A DNA stretch of 64,000 nucleotides from CAXTSE01 sp964246985 (lineage in GTDB: Bacteria; Actinomycetota; Actinomycetes; Actinomycetales; Microbacteriaceae), in assembly GCA_964246985.1 (NCBI GenBank), contig CAXTSE010000004.1, forward strand, positions 124,001 to 188,000. The letters are read 5' to 3'. This document shows positions 41,127-50,578 of this stretch, one piece after another; the stretch's first letter is position 1, and every line of letters starts with the position of its first letter. The notes beneath the pieces were generated by a model. That model was not told the origin of the DNA. It made no database searches and saw only the letters and a program-made list of their open reading frames with translations. Position numbers and translations under genes: made by a program.

Positions 41127-42632
41127 TTAGGTGCCCGCGGGGGTGCCGGTCGCCCCCGCCGCGGGTCGTGCGCGCCAGAGGTGCAGGGTCGCGTAGCTGC
41201 GCCACGGCGCCCATCGCGCGGCGTGGGCCGCGAGCGGACGCACCTCGCCGGGCAGACCGAGCGCCACGGCGCTCTGGCGGATCACCAGGTCGGTCTCGAG
41301 GAACCGGTCCGGATTGCCGAGGACGCGCATCGCGACGTAGTCGGCCGTCCACGGTCCGATGCCCGGCAGGGCGACGAGAGCCGCGCGCAGCTCGTCGGCG
41401 GGGATCTCGAGGTCGAGGCGAACCGTCCCGGAGGCCACCGCCTCCGCCGCCCCGATGATGGCGCGGATGCGCGTCGCGGGCCCCCGGAGGACCTCGCCGC
41501 CGTGCTCGGCGATCGCGGTGGCCGTCGGAAAGCCGCCGTCGCCGAGCTCGGCGACGATCCGGCCGAGGACCGTGCGTGCCGCCGCGACCGAGATTTGCTG
41601 CCCGACGAGCGTGCGGAAGAGCGCCTCCCATCCGTCGACAGCGCCGGGGATCCGGATGCCGGGCAGCGTCCGCACGAGCGGGGCGAGCGTGGAGTCGTGC
41701 GACAGGGCGTCGTCGATCGCGGCCGAGTCGGCGTCGAGGTCGAACAGCCGGCGGATGCGCGCGACGAGAGCGGGAGTGTCGCCGAGAGCGGCGAGTCTGG
41801 CGGTCACCTCGACGCCGGTGCGACGCGGATCCGGCCGCACGGTCACCTCGGTCGGCCCTCCCGGCAGCGTCAGCACCCGTGCGTAGTGCGTCTCGTCGCC
41901 GGTCTCGAGGCCGGGCACGGCGTGGTCGGCGAAGAAGCGGAACAGTCCCGCGGCGTCGAACGGCGCGCGCGCCGGCAGGCGCAGCGTCAGCTCGCCGGGC
42001 TCGGACGCGGCGCCGCCAGTCGCGGCGGCGGCGCCCACAGCGCCGCGCTCGCCCGCACGCCGCGCCAGGGCCCTGAGCTCGGAGGGGGTCGAACGGTACA
42101 CGGCCGCGATCGTCTCGTTGAACTGGCGCAGGCTGCCGAACCCGGCAGCGAAGGCGATGTCGCTGATGGGGAGCTCTGTCGCCGCGAGCAGCGACCGCGC
42201 CGTCTGCGCGCGGTGGGCGCGGGCCAGCGCCAGGGGACCGGCGCCCAGCTCGGCCTGCAGCACCCGCGACACGTGCCGCGGCGTGTAGCCGAGCCGTCGG
42301 GCCATGCCCTCGACGCCCTCGCGCTCGACGACGCCGTCGTGCACGAGCCGCATGGCGCGCGACGCCAGATCGTCGCGCAGATTCCACTCGGGCGAGCCGG
42401 GCACGGCATCGGGCTGGCACCGCTTGCACGCGCGGAGCCCCGCCTCGTGGGCGGCGGCGGCGGTGCGGAAGAACCGCACGTTGCCGCGCTTCGGCGTCAT
42501 CGCCGGGCAGCTCGGCCGGCAGTAGATGCCGGTGGTGGTCACGCCCGCGATGAACTGGCCGTCGAACCGCGCATCGCGCGACGACAAGGCCCGGTACCGG
42601 TCGTCGAACCCCGCTGTACCCGACCCGTCCAT
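41127..42632 (-). CDS. AdaA-AlkA fusion: alkylation sensor plus 3-methyladenine DNA glycosylase
   Basis: A 501-residue three-part repair/regulator protein. Residues 10-80 are the Ada zinc domain with four Cys (GIYCRPSCPA and ACKRCQPD), which accepts methyl groups from phosphotriesters. Residues 90-185 are an AraC-type HTH (ISDIAFAAGFGSLRQFNETI). Residues 215-500 are an AlkA glycosylase with GWEALFRTLVGQQISVAAA, the helix-hairpin-helix LPGIGPWTADYVAMR and the catalytic Asp in RFLETDLVIRQ (about 447). It would sense and repair alkylation in one chain. A weak GAGAGT lies before the ATG. No ogt/ada methyltransferase domain is adjacent. Confidence 0.92.
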   Translation of the reverse strand: MDGSGTAGFDDRYRALSSRDARFDGQFIAGVTTTGIYCRPSCPAMTPKRGNVRFFRTAAAAHEAGLRACKRCQPDAVPGSPEWNLRDDLASRAMRLVHDGVVEREGVEGMARRLGYTPRHVSRVLQAELGAGPLALARAHRAQTARSLLAATELPISDIAFAAGFGSLRQFNETIAAVYRSTPSELRALARRAGERGAVGAAAATGGAASEPGELTLRLPARAPFDAAGLFRFFADHAVPGLETGDETHYARVLTLPGGPTEVTVRPDPRRTGVEVTARLAALGDTPALVARIRRLFDLDADSAAIDDALSHDSTLAPLVRTLPGIRIPGAVDGWEALFRTLVGQQISVAAARTVLGRIVAELGDGGFPTATAIAEHGGEVLRGPATRIRAIIGAAEAVASGTVRLDLEIPADELRAALVALPGIGPWTADYVAMRVLGNPDRFLETDLVIRQSAVALGLPGEVRPLAAHAARWAPWRSYATLHLWRARPAAGATGTPAGT

Positions 42633-42731
42633 GGGAGCCACTCTCGCATCCGCCGCCGACACCGACGCGCGGGAATCGGACACGGGCGTCGAGCGACGCC
42701 AGGCGCTGCGGCCTCGGATACCCTCGAACCC

Positions 42732-44144
42732 ATGACCACGGAGGCCACCTCCCGCGCGGTCGCCCTCGACCCGCTGCGGGTCGCGCTCGGCGACGCGCTG
42801 CGCACCGACGCCGCGACGCTGGACGCTGCGCGCGCCGACCGCTCCGGTCACGTCGCGCCCGCCCCGCCGCTCGCGGTCGTCGAGGCCCGCACCATCGCGG
42901 ACGTGCAGGCGACCCTGCGGTTCGCGAGCGAGCACGGCATCCCGGTGGTGCCTCGCGGCGCGGGCACCGGGCTCGCCGGCGGCGCGATCGGCGGCGCGGG
43001 TGAGATCGTGCTGTCCACGCGGACGATGGATCGCATCCTCGAGATCTCGGTCGACGACGAGCTCGCGGTCGTCGAGCCGGGCGTGCTGAACGGCGACCTG
43101 AACGCGGTGCTGGCCGAGAGCGGGCTGTGGTTCGCGCCCGATCCCGCCAGCAAGGCGATCTCGACCATCGGCGGCAACATCGCGACCAACGCGGGAGGGC
43201 TTCTCTGCGTCAAGTACGGGGTCACGCGCGAGGCCGTGCTCGGCCTCAAGGTCGTGCTCGCCGACGGCCGCCTGATCGAGCTGGGGCACCGCAGCGTCAA
43301 GGGGGTCACCGGCTACGACCTGACGGCGCTCATGGTCGGGTCGGAGGGGACACTCGGCGTGATCGTCGAGGCGACCCTCAAGCTGCGTCCCGCTCGACGC
43401 GGCACCGTGGTGACCGCCAGCGCGTCGTTCGCCTCCGTCGAGCAGGCGGCCCGCGCATCCGCCGTCATCAGCGCCAGCGGCGCCCGGCCCGCCGTGATGG
43501 AGCTGCTGGACGCCGCCTCGCTCGCGGCCATCGGCGCGCACCTCGGCCTCGACCTCGCGGGGCGCGGCGCGCAGCTGCTCGTGCAGACCGACGGCGGGGC
43601 GTCCGAGGCCGAGGCGGCCGAGATCGCCACGATCATGCGCTCGCTGGGGGGAGAGGTCGAGACCACCCTCGACCCCGACGAGGGGGAGCGGCTGTTCGCC
43701 ATCCGCCGCGCGTTCCACCCCTCGCTCGTCGAGCTCGGCACCGTGCTGATCGAGGACGTGGCCGTGCCGCGCAGCGCCCTGCCCGCGATGTTCGCCGCGA
43801 TCGAGCGCATCGAGGCCGAGTACGGCATCCGGATCCCGACCGTCGCCCATGCCGGCGACGGCAACCTGCACCCCAACTTCGTCTTCGGCGAGCCCCAGGC
43901 CGAGCCCGGCAGCGTCGGCGACGGCGGGCACGTCGACGTGCCCGAGTACGTGTGGTCGGCGGCCGATGCGCTCTTCTCTGAGTGCCTGCGACTCGGGGGC
44001 ACCCTGACAGGCGAGCACGGTGTCGGGCTGCTCAAGAAGCGCTGGCTGCTGCAGGAGCTGGGGCAGGACTCGTTCGACCTGCAGCGCGACATCAAGCGGG
44101 TGTTCGACCCGACCGGGATCCTCAATCCTGGGAAGGTGTTCTGA
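42732..44144 (+). CDS. FAD-linked (S)-2-hydroxy-acid oxidase, GlcD/D-lactate dehydrogenase-like
   Basis: A 470-residue PCMH-type FAD enzyme. The FAD-binding domain shows VVPRGAGTGLAGGAIGG, ISTIGGNIATNAGG and TGYDLTALMVGSEGTLGVI. The cap domain follows with VAHAGDGNLHPNF, and the C-terminus has GTLTGEHGVGLLKKRWL and DPTGILNPGKVF. This is the glycolate oxidase subunit GlcD/D-lactate dehydrogenase family. The GlcE and GlcF partners are absent here, so a stand-alone D-lactate or D-2-hydroxyacid dehydrogenase is more likely. TACCCT at 42719-42724 is seven bases before the ATG. Confidence 0.88.
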   Translation: MTTEATSRAVALDPLRVALGDALRTDAATLDAARADRSGHVAPAPPLAVVEARTIADVQATLRFASEHGIPVVPRGAGTGLAGGAIGGAGEIVLSTRTMDRILEISVDDELAVVEPGVLNGDLNAVLAESGLWFAPDPASKAISTIGGNIATNAGGLLCVKYGVTREAVLGLKVVLADGRLIELGHRSVKGVTGYDLTALMVGSEGTLGVIVEATLKLRPARRGTVVTASASFASVEQAARASAVISASGARPAVMELLDAASLAAIGAHLGLDLAGRGAQLLVQTDGGASEAEAAEIATIMRSLGGEVETTLDPDEGERLFAIRRAFHPSLVELGTVLIEDVAVPRSALPAMFAAIERIEAEYGIRIPTVAHAGDGNLHPNFVFGEPQAEPGSVGDGGHVDVPEYVWSAADALFSECLRLGGTLTGEHGVGLLKKRWLLQELGQDSFDLQRDIKRVFDPTGILNPGKVF

Positions 44145-44212
44145 GAGCTCGGCCGGTCGGGAATAGGGGCACGGGGTATGCGGTTCAACCTGTCGAGGTG
44201 ACAGAGATTCCG

Positions 44213-44851
44213 ATGACACAGATCCAGAACCCTTCGTCCACGATCGATGCGACACGCACTCTCCGCGCGGTGCAGAGCAGCGGGCAGACCCGCGCCGTCG
44301 GGCGGCCTCTCGTGCCGCGTCCGACGACAGGTGTGCTGCGGCTGCGTCCGACGAGACGTGGACGCGGATTCGTGGTGGGCTCGGTCGACGCGGCCGGTCC
44401 CGACACCAACGGCTTCGCCCCGCGCGACCGGGTGGCGTGGCGCGACCGCGGTCAGCAGCTCGACGAGCTGCTGCTGATGGACCAGGACGACGTCCTGGGC
44501 GTGCCCTCCTGGATCAGCGACGAGCAGGTCGTGAGCTACCTGGGAGCCGGGCTGATCGCCCGCGCGCTGGTGCGCACGCGTCCGTTCGTGCGGGGCGAGG
44601 AGATCCGGATCCAGTCCACCGACCCGCTCGTGGCCGCGGTCACGGCCGCGTGGGTCCGCTCCCTCGGCGTGCAGGTCGTCGACCGCGGGACCGCCGTCGC
44701 GTTGCGCGACGAGCCGCAGATCCGCCGCAGCGAGCTCGGCAGCCACGGCAAGCTCGCTCAGGCCGCCGTCGAGGTGTTCCAGGCGATCAGGGCAGGCGTG
44801 TTCGACGAGGTCGGCACGATCCCCGGCAGCGAGGTGCGGGCGGCCGCGTAG
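44213..44851 (+). CDS. Degenerate zinc-independent MDR (alcohol dehydrogenase-like) protein
   Basis: A 212-residue protein that follows the medium-chain dehydrogenase pattern in shortened form: GRGFVVGSVDAAGPDTNGF (GroES-like core), APRDRVAWRD, ISDEQVVSYLGAGLIARALV (where families have the hinge helix), then VTAAWVRSLGVQVV. The Gly-rich NAD(P) loop is missing (FVRGEEIRIQST replaces it), so it is unlikely to be a working oxidoreductase. GAGGTGA is 11 bases before the ATG. It may be an orphan regulator or a decaying remnant. Confidence 0.6.
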   Translation: MTQIQNPSSTIDATRTLRAVQSSGQTRAVGRPLVPRPTTGVLRLRPTRRGRGFVVGSVDAAGPDTNGFAPRDRVAWRDRGQQLDELLLMDQDDVLGVPSWISDEQVVSYLGAGLIARALVRTRPFVRGEEIRIQSTDPLVAAVTAAWVRSLGVQVVDRGTAVALRDEPQIRRSELGSHGKLAQAAVEVFQAIRAGVFDEVGTIPGSEVRAAA

Positions 44852-44899
44852 GCCCGCTTCGCACCGCTCGCGGAACCGCGGCCCCGATACGCTGGAGCC

Positions 44900-45403
44900 A
44901 TGGGCTTCCTTCCGTATCCCGCCGACTCCGAGCTCTCGCCCGACGCCGTCGCGGCGTGGGAGGAGTTCCGGGAGGACGCCGACGACACCCCGTCGCCCCT
45001 CGACCGCACGCTGCTCGCGTCGGCGTCGATCTACCGGGCGTACCGCGGCTGGTTCGCCGCTCGGGATGAGATCGTCCCGTACCTGGGAGAGCGCGCGTTC
45101 GCGCTGTTCGCGCTGTCGATCTCCCGCTCGTACGGCGCCTCGTATCCGACCGCGTTCTTCGAGGGCTACCTGCGCGAGATCGGCGACGATCCGGCCGACC
45201 CGCAGGTCACGGAGGCCGAGGGACTGCTCATGCGGTGGGGCGGCGCGATCGGCACCGACGCCACCGCCGTCGCGCCGGAGCTCGTCGACCAGGTCGAGCA
45301 GACATTCCAGCCCAAGCTGCGGCTCGCGCTCACCGGGTTCGCGGGGCTGATGGTGGCCACGTGCGTGTTCACCGTCGTCGGGCAGGTTCCGGTCGAGGGC
45401 TGA
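44900..45403 (+). CDS. AhpD-like helical protein without CxxC
   Basis: A 167-residue mainly helical protein whose layout (YRAYRGWFAARDEIVPYLGE, then FALSISRSYGASYPTAFF) recalls the carboxymuconolactone decarboxylase/AhpD fold, but the redox C-x-x-C is replaced by Ser/Tyr. The C-terminus ends in a hydrophobic helix (LTGFAGLMVATCVFTVV). TACGCT at 44888-44893, six bases before the ATG, sets a leaderless start. The family assignment is tentative. Confidence 0.6.
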   Translation: MGFLPYPADSELSPDAVAAWEEFREDADDTPSPLDRTLLASASIYRAYRGWFAARDEIVPYLGERAFALFALSISRSYGASYPTAFFEGYLREIGDDPADPQVTEAEGLLMRWGGAIGTDATAVAPELVDQVEQTFQPKLRLALTGFAGLMVATCVFTVVGQVPVEG

Positions 45404-45461
45404 CCGGAAGACGTCGGCGCCCGTCCGGCGTCGTCGGCCGCTGCGGGCCATACTCGGATCC

Positions 45462-46736
45462 GTGACGCTCGCACCCACCCGCCGACGCCGGATCCACCCG
45501 TCGTGGATCGTCGCCGGCGTCGCCTTCCTCGCGTTGCTCGGCGCCGCCGGATTCCGCAGCGCGCCGAGCGCCCTGATCCTCCCGCTCGAGGACGAGTTCG
45601 GCTGGACCCGCAGCGAGCTCTCGGTCGCGGTCGGCATCAACATCCTGCTCTTCGGGCTCACCGCACCGTTCGCGGCCGCCCTGATGGAGCGGTTCGGCAT
45701 CCGGCGTGTCACCAGCGTCGCGCTGGTGCTGATCTCGGCGGGGGCCGCACTCAGCATCTTCGTCACGCAGTCCTGGATGCTCATCCTCACCTGGGGCGTG
45801 CTCATCGGACTCGGCACGGGCTCGATGGCTCTCGTGTTCGCCGCGATCGTCGCCGACCGCTGGTTCGTGAAGAGCCGGGGCCTGGTCATCGGGATCCTGA
45901 CCGCGGGCAGCGCCACGGGCCAGCTGATCTTCCTGCCCATCGTCGCCGACGTCGCGACGACCCAGAGCTGGCGGACGGCGTCGCTCATCATCGCCGCCAT
46001 CGCCCTGGCGGTGGTGCCGATCGTCGCGATCTTCCTCCGCAACTCCCCGTCGGAGCTGAACATCACGCCCTACGGCTCGCCCGCGGATGCCGTGCCCACC
46101 CCGCCGCCCCGCAGCGCGGTCAACCCGGCCCGCCGCACCCTGCAGGTGCTGCGACGCGCGACGCGCGTCCGCACCTTCTGGGCCCTGGTCGCGGGCTTCG
46201 CCATCTGCGGCGCGACGACCAACGGACTCATCGGCACCCACTTCATCCCCAGCGCTCACGACCACGGGATGCCGGAGACGACCGCGGCCGGACTCCTCGC
46301 CGTGGTGGGGATCTTCGACGTCGTCGGCACGATCGCCTCGGGCTGGCTGACCGACCGGGTGAACCCTCGCATCCTGCTCGCGATCTACTACGCCGGGCGC
46401 GGGGTGTCGCTGCTGATCCTGCCGTTCCTGCTCAGCGCGGAGGTGCGGCCGCCGATCATCCTCTTCGTCGTCATCTACGGACTCGACTGGGTGGCGACCG
46501 TGCCGCCGACGGCCGCGCTCTGCCGCGAGGTCTTCGGCGCCGACGGATCGGTGGTCTACGGCTGGGTCTTCGCGTCGCACCAGATCGGAGCGTCGCTCGC
46601 CGCGATCGGCGCGGGCCTGCTGCGCGACGTGACCGGCGAGTACACCTGGGCGTGGTTCGGCGCCGCCGGGCTCTGCGTGGTGGCGGCGATCGTCAGCGTC
46701 GGCATCACCCGGCAGAGGCACCTCATCGCGGCCTGA
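45462..46736 (+). CDS. MFS transporter
   Basis: A 424-residue major facilitator with 12 predicted membrane segments. It begins with FRSAPSALILPLEDEFGWTR and LSVAVGINILLFGLTAPFAA, has the loop 2-3 motif MERFGIRRV, a central cytoplasmic loop with Pro/Arg (PTPPPRSAVNPARRTLQVLR), and the second-half loop SGWLTDRVNPRILL. The first segments resemble oxalate/formate or monocarboxylate exchangers. CATACT at 45449-45454, seven bases before the GTG, sets the start. The substrate is unknown. Confidence 0.87.
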   Translation: MTLAPTRRRRIHPSWIVAGVAFLALLGAAGFRSAPSALILPLEDEFGWTRSELSVAVGINILLFGLTAPFAAALMERFGIRRVTSVALVLISAGAALSIFVTQSWMLILTWGVLIGLGTGSMALVFAAIVADRWFVKSRGLVIGILTAGSATGQLIFLPIVADVATTQSWRTASLIIAAIALAVVPIVAIFLRNSPSELNITPYGSPADAVPTPPPRSAVNPARRTLQVLRRATRVRTFWALVAGFAICGATTNGLIGTHFIPSAHDHGMPETTAAGLLAVVGIFDVVGTIASGWLTDRVNPRILLAIYYAGRGVSLLILPFLLSAEVRPPIILFVVIYGLDWVATVPPTAALCREVFGADGSVVYGWVFASHQIGASLAAIGAGLLRDVTGEYTWAWFGAAGLCVVAAIVSVGITRQRHLIAA

Positions 46737-46802
46737 CCATCTGCGTCGCCCGCACCATGAGGATGCCTCCGGAGTGGTTCGACTGCCGATATGGTGGCAT
46801 CC

Positions 46803-48179
46803 ATGACCGACAGCACGTCCGCGCCGACGCCCTCATCGCAACCTGCGCCGCCGACGGGGAAGCCGCTCGCACCGTCCGCCGCGCCCGGCTCGATCGTGAC
46901 CGTCGCGGGCTCGGACACGCCGCGCTCCGTGCACGTCGACCACGTGCCCGAGCAGGCGCCCGCCGACGTCGCGGCCGCGACCGCGACAGTGCCGCATCCC
47001 GTCTTCTCGCAGGTCATCCGCAAGCGTCCCGGCCCTGTCGCCGCCGTCGTCACCGGCCTCGTGGTCGCGACGATCGCGGTGCTGCTCATCGCCGCGTACT
47101 TCCTCATCTTCCTCGGGCCCGGCCTGACGTTCCTCGGCGGCGTGCTCGCCCTCATCCCGTTGACGATCGTGCTGCTCGGCATCCGCTGGATCGACCGCTG
47201 GGAGCCCGAGCCCCGCAGCGGTCTGCTCTTCGCGTTCCTGTGGGGCGCCGGCATGTCGGTACTGCTCGCGCTCATCGTCGACAGCGGCGTCTCGCAGGCC
47301 GCTGTGGCGGCCGGTGTGCCCGCCAACCAGACGATCTTCCTGCAGACCGTCCTGCAGGCGCCGATCGTCGAGGAGTTCGGCAAGGGCCTCGGCGTGCTGC
47401 TCATCTTCATCGTCGGACGGCGGTTCTTCGACGGGCCCGTCGACGGCATCGTCTACGCGGCGACCGTCGCGGGCGGCTTCGCCTTCACCGAGAACATCCA
47501 GTACTTCGGCATCCAGATCGCGACGTCGGGCGGATTCGACGGCCAGGTCGGCGAGATCTTCTTCATCCGCGGCATCCTGTCCCCGTTCGCACACGTCATG
47601 TTCACGTCGATGACCGGTCTGCTCATCGGTCTCGCGGCGCGACGCGGAAGCGTGCTGCTGTCGATCGGCGCCTTCCTCGTCGGGCTCATCCCCGCGATCC
47701 TGCTCCACGCGTTCTGGAACGGCGTGCTCTTCTTCATCTACGACTTCTACGCCTACTACCTGCTCGTGCAGGTGCCGCTCTTCGGTCTGGCCGTGCTGAT
47801 GGTGTTCCTGCTGCGTCGCAGCGAGGCCAAGATGACGCAACGGCACCTGGCCGAGTACGCGGCGGCCGGCTGGCTGAACGCCGACGAGGTGACCACCCTC
47901 GGCACCCCGGCGGGACGTCGCCTTGCGCGGCGATGGGCGCGCGGTCGCGGCCTCGGCAAGGTGATGAACGAGTACATCAAGGACGCGACGCACCTCGCCT
48001 TCACGCGCAACCGCATCGTCTCGGGACGTGACCGCATCGGATCGGCGAAGGACGAGCAGGTGCTGCTCTACCAGGTGGCCGAGTCGCGCCGGGCGCTGTC
48101 GGCGTCGCAGCCCGCCGTCGTCGTGCGCGCCGACCGCGGCGTGCAGCCGCCGCCCCCGACCGGTGCGCCGTCGCTGTAG
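46803..48179 (+). CDS. PrsW-family intramembrane metalloprotease
   Basis: A 458-residue protein. About 85 Pro/Ala-rich cytoplasmic residues precede eight membrane segments. The PrsW motifs are present: RWIDRWEPEPRSGLLFAFLW, the catalytic QAPIVEEFGKG (EE, about 182-183), GFAFTENIQY and ILSPFAHVMFTSMTG with HAFWNGVL (metal His residues). PrsW proteins cleave anti-sigma factors or other membrane proteins; here the target is not indicated. TATGGT at 46790-46795 sits seven bases before ATG 46803, which I chose over an ATG 12 bases upstream. Confidence 0.9.
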   Translation: MTDSTSAPTPSSQPAPPTGKPLAPSAAPGSIVTVAGSDTPRSVHVDHVPEQAPADVAAATATVPHPVFSQVIRKRPGPVAAVVTGLVVATIAVLLIAAYFLIFLGPGLTFLGGVLALIPLTIVLLGIRWIDRWEPEPRSGLLFAFLWGAGMSVLLALIVDSGVSQAAVAAGVPANQTIFLQTVLQAPIVEEFGKGLGVLLIFIVGRRFFDGPVDGIVYAATVAGGFAFTENIQYFGIQIATSGGFDGQVGEIFFIRGILSPFAHVMFTSMTGLLIGLAARRGSVLLSIGAFLVGLIPAILLHAFWNGVLFFIYDFYAYYLLVQVPLFGLAVLMVFLLRRSEAKMTQRHLAEYAAAGWLNADEVTTLGTPAGRRLARRWARGRGLGKVMNEYIKDATHLAFTRNRIVSGRDRIGSAKDEQVLLYQVAESRRALSASQPAVVVRADRGVQPPPPTGAPSL

Positions 48180-48206
48180 CCCGCCGGCCGGCCCCGCCCG
48201 CCGCGC

Positions 48207-49337
48207 CTAGCTGATCGTGGAGAGCGCCGCGCTGGCAGCGATCCCGATGGAGATCAGGATCGGGAGCAGCACCACCAGCGCGACGATGACGATGGCGACG
48301 ACCGGGAACCGCTGGCGCAGCCGCGTCCCCGGCGGGGCGACGACGTTCGCCGCGAAGGGCAGTGCCGTGCGGTCGTCCGCGTAGCGATCGGTCTGGGTGA
48401 CCGTCTTCGCCCCGACGGTCTGGAGGATGCGGAACAGCCGCTCGTAGACGCCGGGCCAGGTCATCGTGAAGGGCTGGGCGGCATAGACGAACATCCAGTC
48501 GTCGATGACCTCCACGTCGAAGGGTGCCGCGTTGTCGATGAGCAGGGCCATCAGGTCGGGCGTGAACACGTAGAGGGCGTCCCGCTCGTACTGGCGCGGG
48601 CAGTACAGCGTGAAGTAGCGGTCGAAGTCGCCCTCGAGCGACAGGATCTGGCTCTTGTCGAAGGACGCCGGCAGGTTCGAACCGAAGAAGCCGTTGTTGG
48701 CCTGGGCGTCGAGCACCATGTGCGGAAGGCGGCGGTCGAGCTTCAGCGCCATGAACCCCCAGGTGTGCGTGGTCGAGTTCTTGCCGTTCGAGGTCGTGTA
48801 CTGGTAGTTGCCCATGTCGAAGAACCGCCCGGCCTGCGACATCAGGTGCTCGGTGGCCTGGCGTCCGCTGCCGAGCTGGAAGATCGACCCGGCGTACCGC
48901 GGATTCGCGTCGGCGGGCGAGAAGACGAGCCCGTTCGCGCGGGCGAAGCGGTCGATCCGCAGCCATCGCTCCCACCGGCCGCTGCGGGCGAAGCGCGAGA
49001 TGAGCACGGGAATGGTGATGAGCGCCGCCACGAGGAAGGTCGAGAGAGCTGCGACGACGCCGACACCCCCGCCTCCGGAGTCTGTCGAGGCGAACAGCGC
49101 GCCGATCATCGCCATCGGGATCACCACGATCGACAGCACGATCGGCACCAGCACGACGACCACGATGATGACGCCGATGTTGGCGACCGCCCACGGTGCA
49201 CGCGCGGCCTTCGCCGCGTTCCGCCAGGCATCCACCTCCGCCTTCGTGACGGGGGCCGAGAAGGCCGAGAAGTCGAGGGTCGCCGGGGTGCTCACCGGTC
49301 CATTCAAGCGCGGACCCCGCGCGTCGGGGCCGCTCAT
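48207..49337 (-). CDS. DUF3137-like membrane protein, paralogue 1
   Basis: A 376-residue protein with two N-terminal and one C-terminal membrane segments around a cytosolic domain. That domain carries a phrase shared by three proteins in this window: SLEGDFDRYFTLYCPRQYER and DALYVFTPDLMALLID, followed by VEVIDDWMFVYAA. The pattern resembles DUF3137 (E-x-x-F-x-x-x-F-x-v-y and L-T-P-x-m-m-x-L). ATG 49337 is inside the upstream stop (ATGA); a GTG at 49295 is an alternative. The function is unknown. Confidence 0.72.
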   Translation of the reverse strand: MSGPDARGPRLNGPVSTPATLDFSAFSAPVTKAEVDAWRNAAKAARAPWAVANIGVIIVVVVLVPIVLSIVVIPMAMIGALFASTDSGGGGVGVVAALSTFLVAALITIPVLISRFARSGRWERWLRIDRFARANGLVFSPADANPRYAGSIFQLGSGRQATEHLMSQAGRFFDMGNYQYTTSNGKNSTTHTWGFMALKLDRRLPHMVLDAQANNGFFGSNLPASFDKSQILSLEGDFDRYFTLYCPRQYERDALYVFTPDLMALLIDNAAPFDVEVIDDWMFVYAAQPFTMTWPGVYERLFRILQTVGAKTVTQTDRYADDRTALPFAANVVAPPGTRLRQRFPVVAIVIVALVVLLPILISIGIAASAALSTIS

Positions 49338-50413
49338 CGGGCGAAGGTGCTGAGATTGACGACGATGACGACCGCGACGAACCCGAACGCGATGAGGGCG
49401 CTCACCGGGATCGTGCGCCGCAGCCTCCGGCCGGGTGGGGCGACGATGTTGGCGACCCGAGCATCCGGAACCCGCTCGTCGGCGTAGCGCTCGGTCTGCC
49501 GTACCGTCTTCGCGCCCACCGTCTGCATGATCTGGTGCATACGCTCGTGGACGGCGGGCGAGTCGAGTGAGAATCGGACGGTCGAGTAGACGAACATCCA
49601 GTCGTCGACGACCTCGACGTCGAAGGCGCTCACCTCGTCGATGAGCAGTGCCATCAAGTCGGGCGTGAAGACGTAGAGAGCATCGCGCTCGTACTCGCTG
49701 GGGCAGTACAGGGTGAAGTGCCGGTCGAAGCCGCCCTCGAGCGAGAGGTGCTGGTCGCGGTTGAAGCGCGCGGGCAGGTTGCTGGAGAGGATGTGGTCGT
49801 TGGACTTCGCGTCCAGCACCATGTGCGGGAGCCTGCGGTCGAGGCGGAACGCCAGATAGCCCCAGTCGTGCGTCTGCCGCGACTTGCCGGAGCCTGTCGT
49901 GTAGAAGTAGCTGCCGTAATCGAAGAACCGGCCGTCGCGACCCCGGACGTGCTCGCCGATGTTGCGGCTGCTCCCGACGTCGAAGATCATCCCCGGGTAG
50001 CTGGGCAGCCCGCCACCGGGCGCGAAGGTCATGCCGTTGGCACGGGCGAACCGGTCGATCCGCATCCATCGCAGGCGACGCGCCCGCAGCCAGACGGTCA
50101 CGAGCAGCAGCGCGAGCACGATGGCCCCGGCGATGAGACAGACGGTCAGGATCGCCGTGCCGGACGTATCGTCGGCGGTGTCGGGGCTGTCGAGGCTCGA
50201 CGGCCGGTCGGCGATGCCCCGGCACGCCACCCACCCGATGACGCCCAGGATCAGGGGGGTGACGACGGCGGCCGCATACGCTCCCGCCGTGCCGTTCGAC
50301 GACCAGTCGTCGGGCCGGGTCGCCATGTCGCGGCGCCAGTCGGCCAGATCCTGCGGGGTCGTGGGGTCGACCAGCAGTGACATGTCGAGGGTGAGTGCGG
50401 CGTCGCCTGTCAT
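49334..50413 (-). CDS. DUF3137-like membrane protein, paralogue 2
   Basis: A 359-residue paralogue with two N-terminal membrane segments (AYAAAVVTPLILGVIGWVAC and ILTVCLIAGAIVLALLLVTV), the cytosolic SLEGGFDRHFTLYCPSEYER and YVFTPDLMALLID block, and one C-terminal segment. The two coupled copies share IDRFARANG and GAKTV-TERYAD-like stretches, so they may hetero-oligomerise. TTGAAT (plus-strand ATTCAA, 50420-50425) lies six bases before ATG 50413, with TCGACA 15 bases further as a possible -35. Confidence 0.72.
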   Translation of the reverse strand: MTGDAALTLDMSLLVDPTTPQDLADWRRDMATRPDDWSSNGTAGAYAAAVVTPLILGVIGWVACRGIADRPSSLDSPDTADDTSGTAILTVCLIAGAIVLALLLVTVWLRARRLRWMRIDRFARANGMTFAPGGGLPSYPGMIFDVGSSRNIGEHVRGRDGRFFDYGSYFYTTGSGKSRQTHDWGYLAFRLDRRLPHMVLDAKSNDHILSSNLPARFNRDQHLSLEGGFDRHFTLYCPSEYERDALYVFTPDLMALLIDEVSAFDVEVVDDWMFVYSTVRFSLDSPAVHERMHQIMQTVGAKTVRQTERYADERVPDARVANIVAPPGRRLRRTIPVSALIAFGFVAVVIVVNLSTFAR

Positions 50414-50578
50414 GAGGCCATTCAACACGAACTGAGCAACTGTCGAGATGGGCGCGCCGTTAACAGACTCACCGCCCAGTGGCGGGCCATTGGCTCCGGC
50501 TCTTCTGGGCGGCGAGTTGATCTGCCTCAAGGGTGCACCCGCGCGCGCGGGGAGTCAAGACCTGCTTACGATCGGGTC

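Noticed and set aside
40857..44144. Upstream extension of the GlcD-like frame by more than 600 codons
   Set aside because: The extension is antisense to the DUF6328 and AdaA-AlkA genes. The TACCCT box before ATG 42732 and the family length fix the start.
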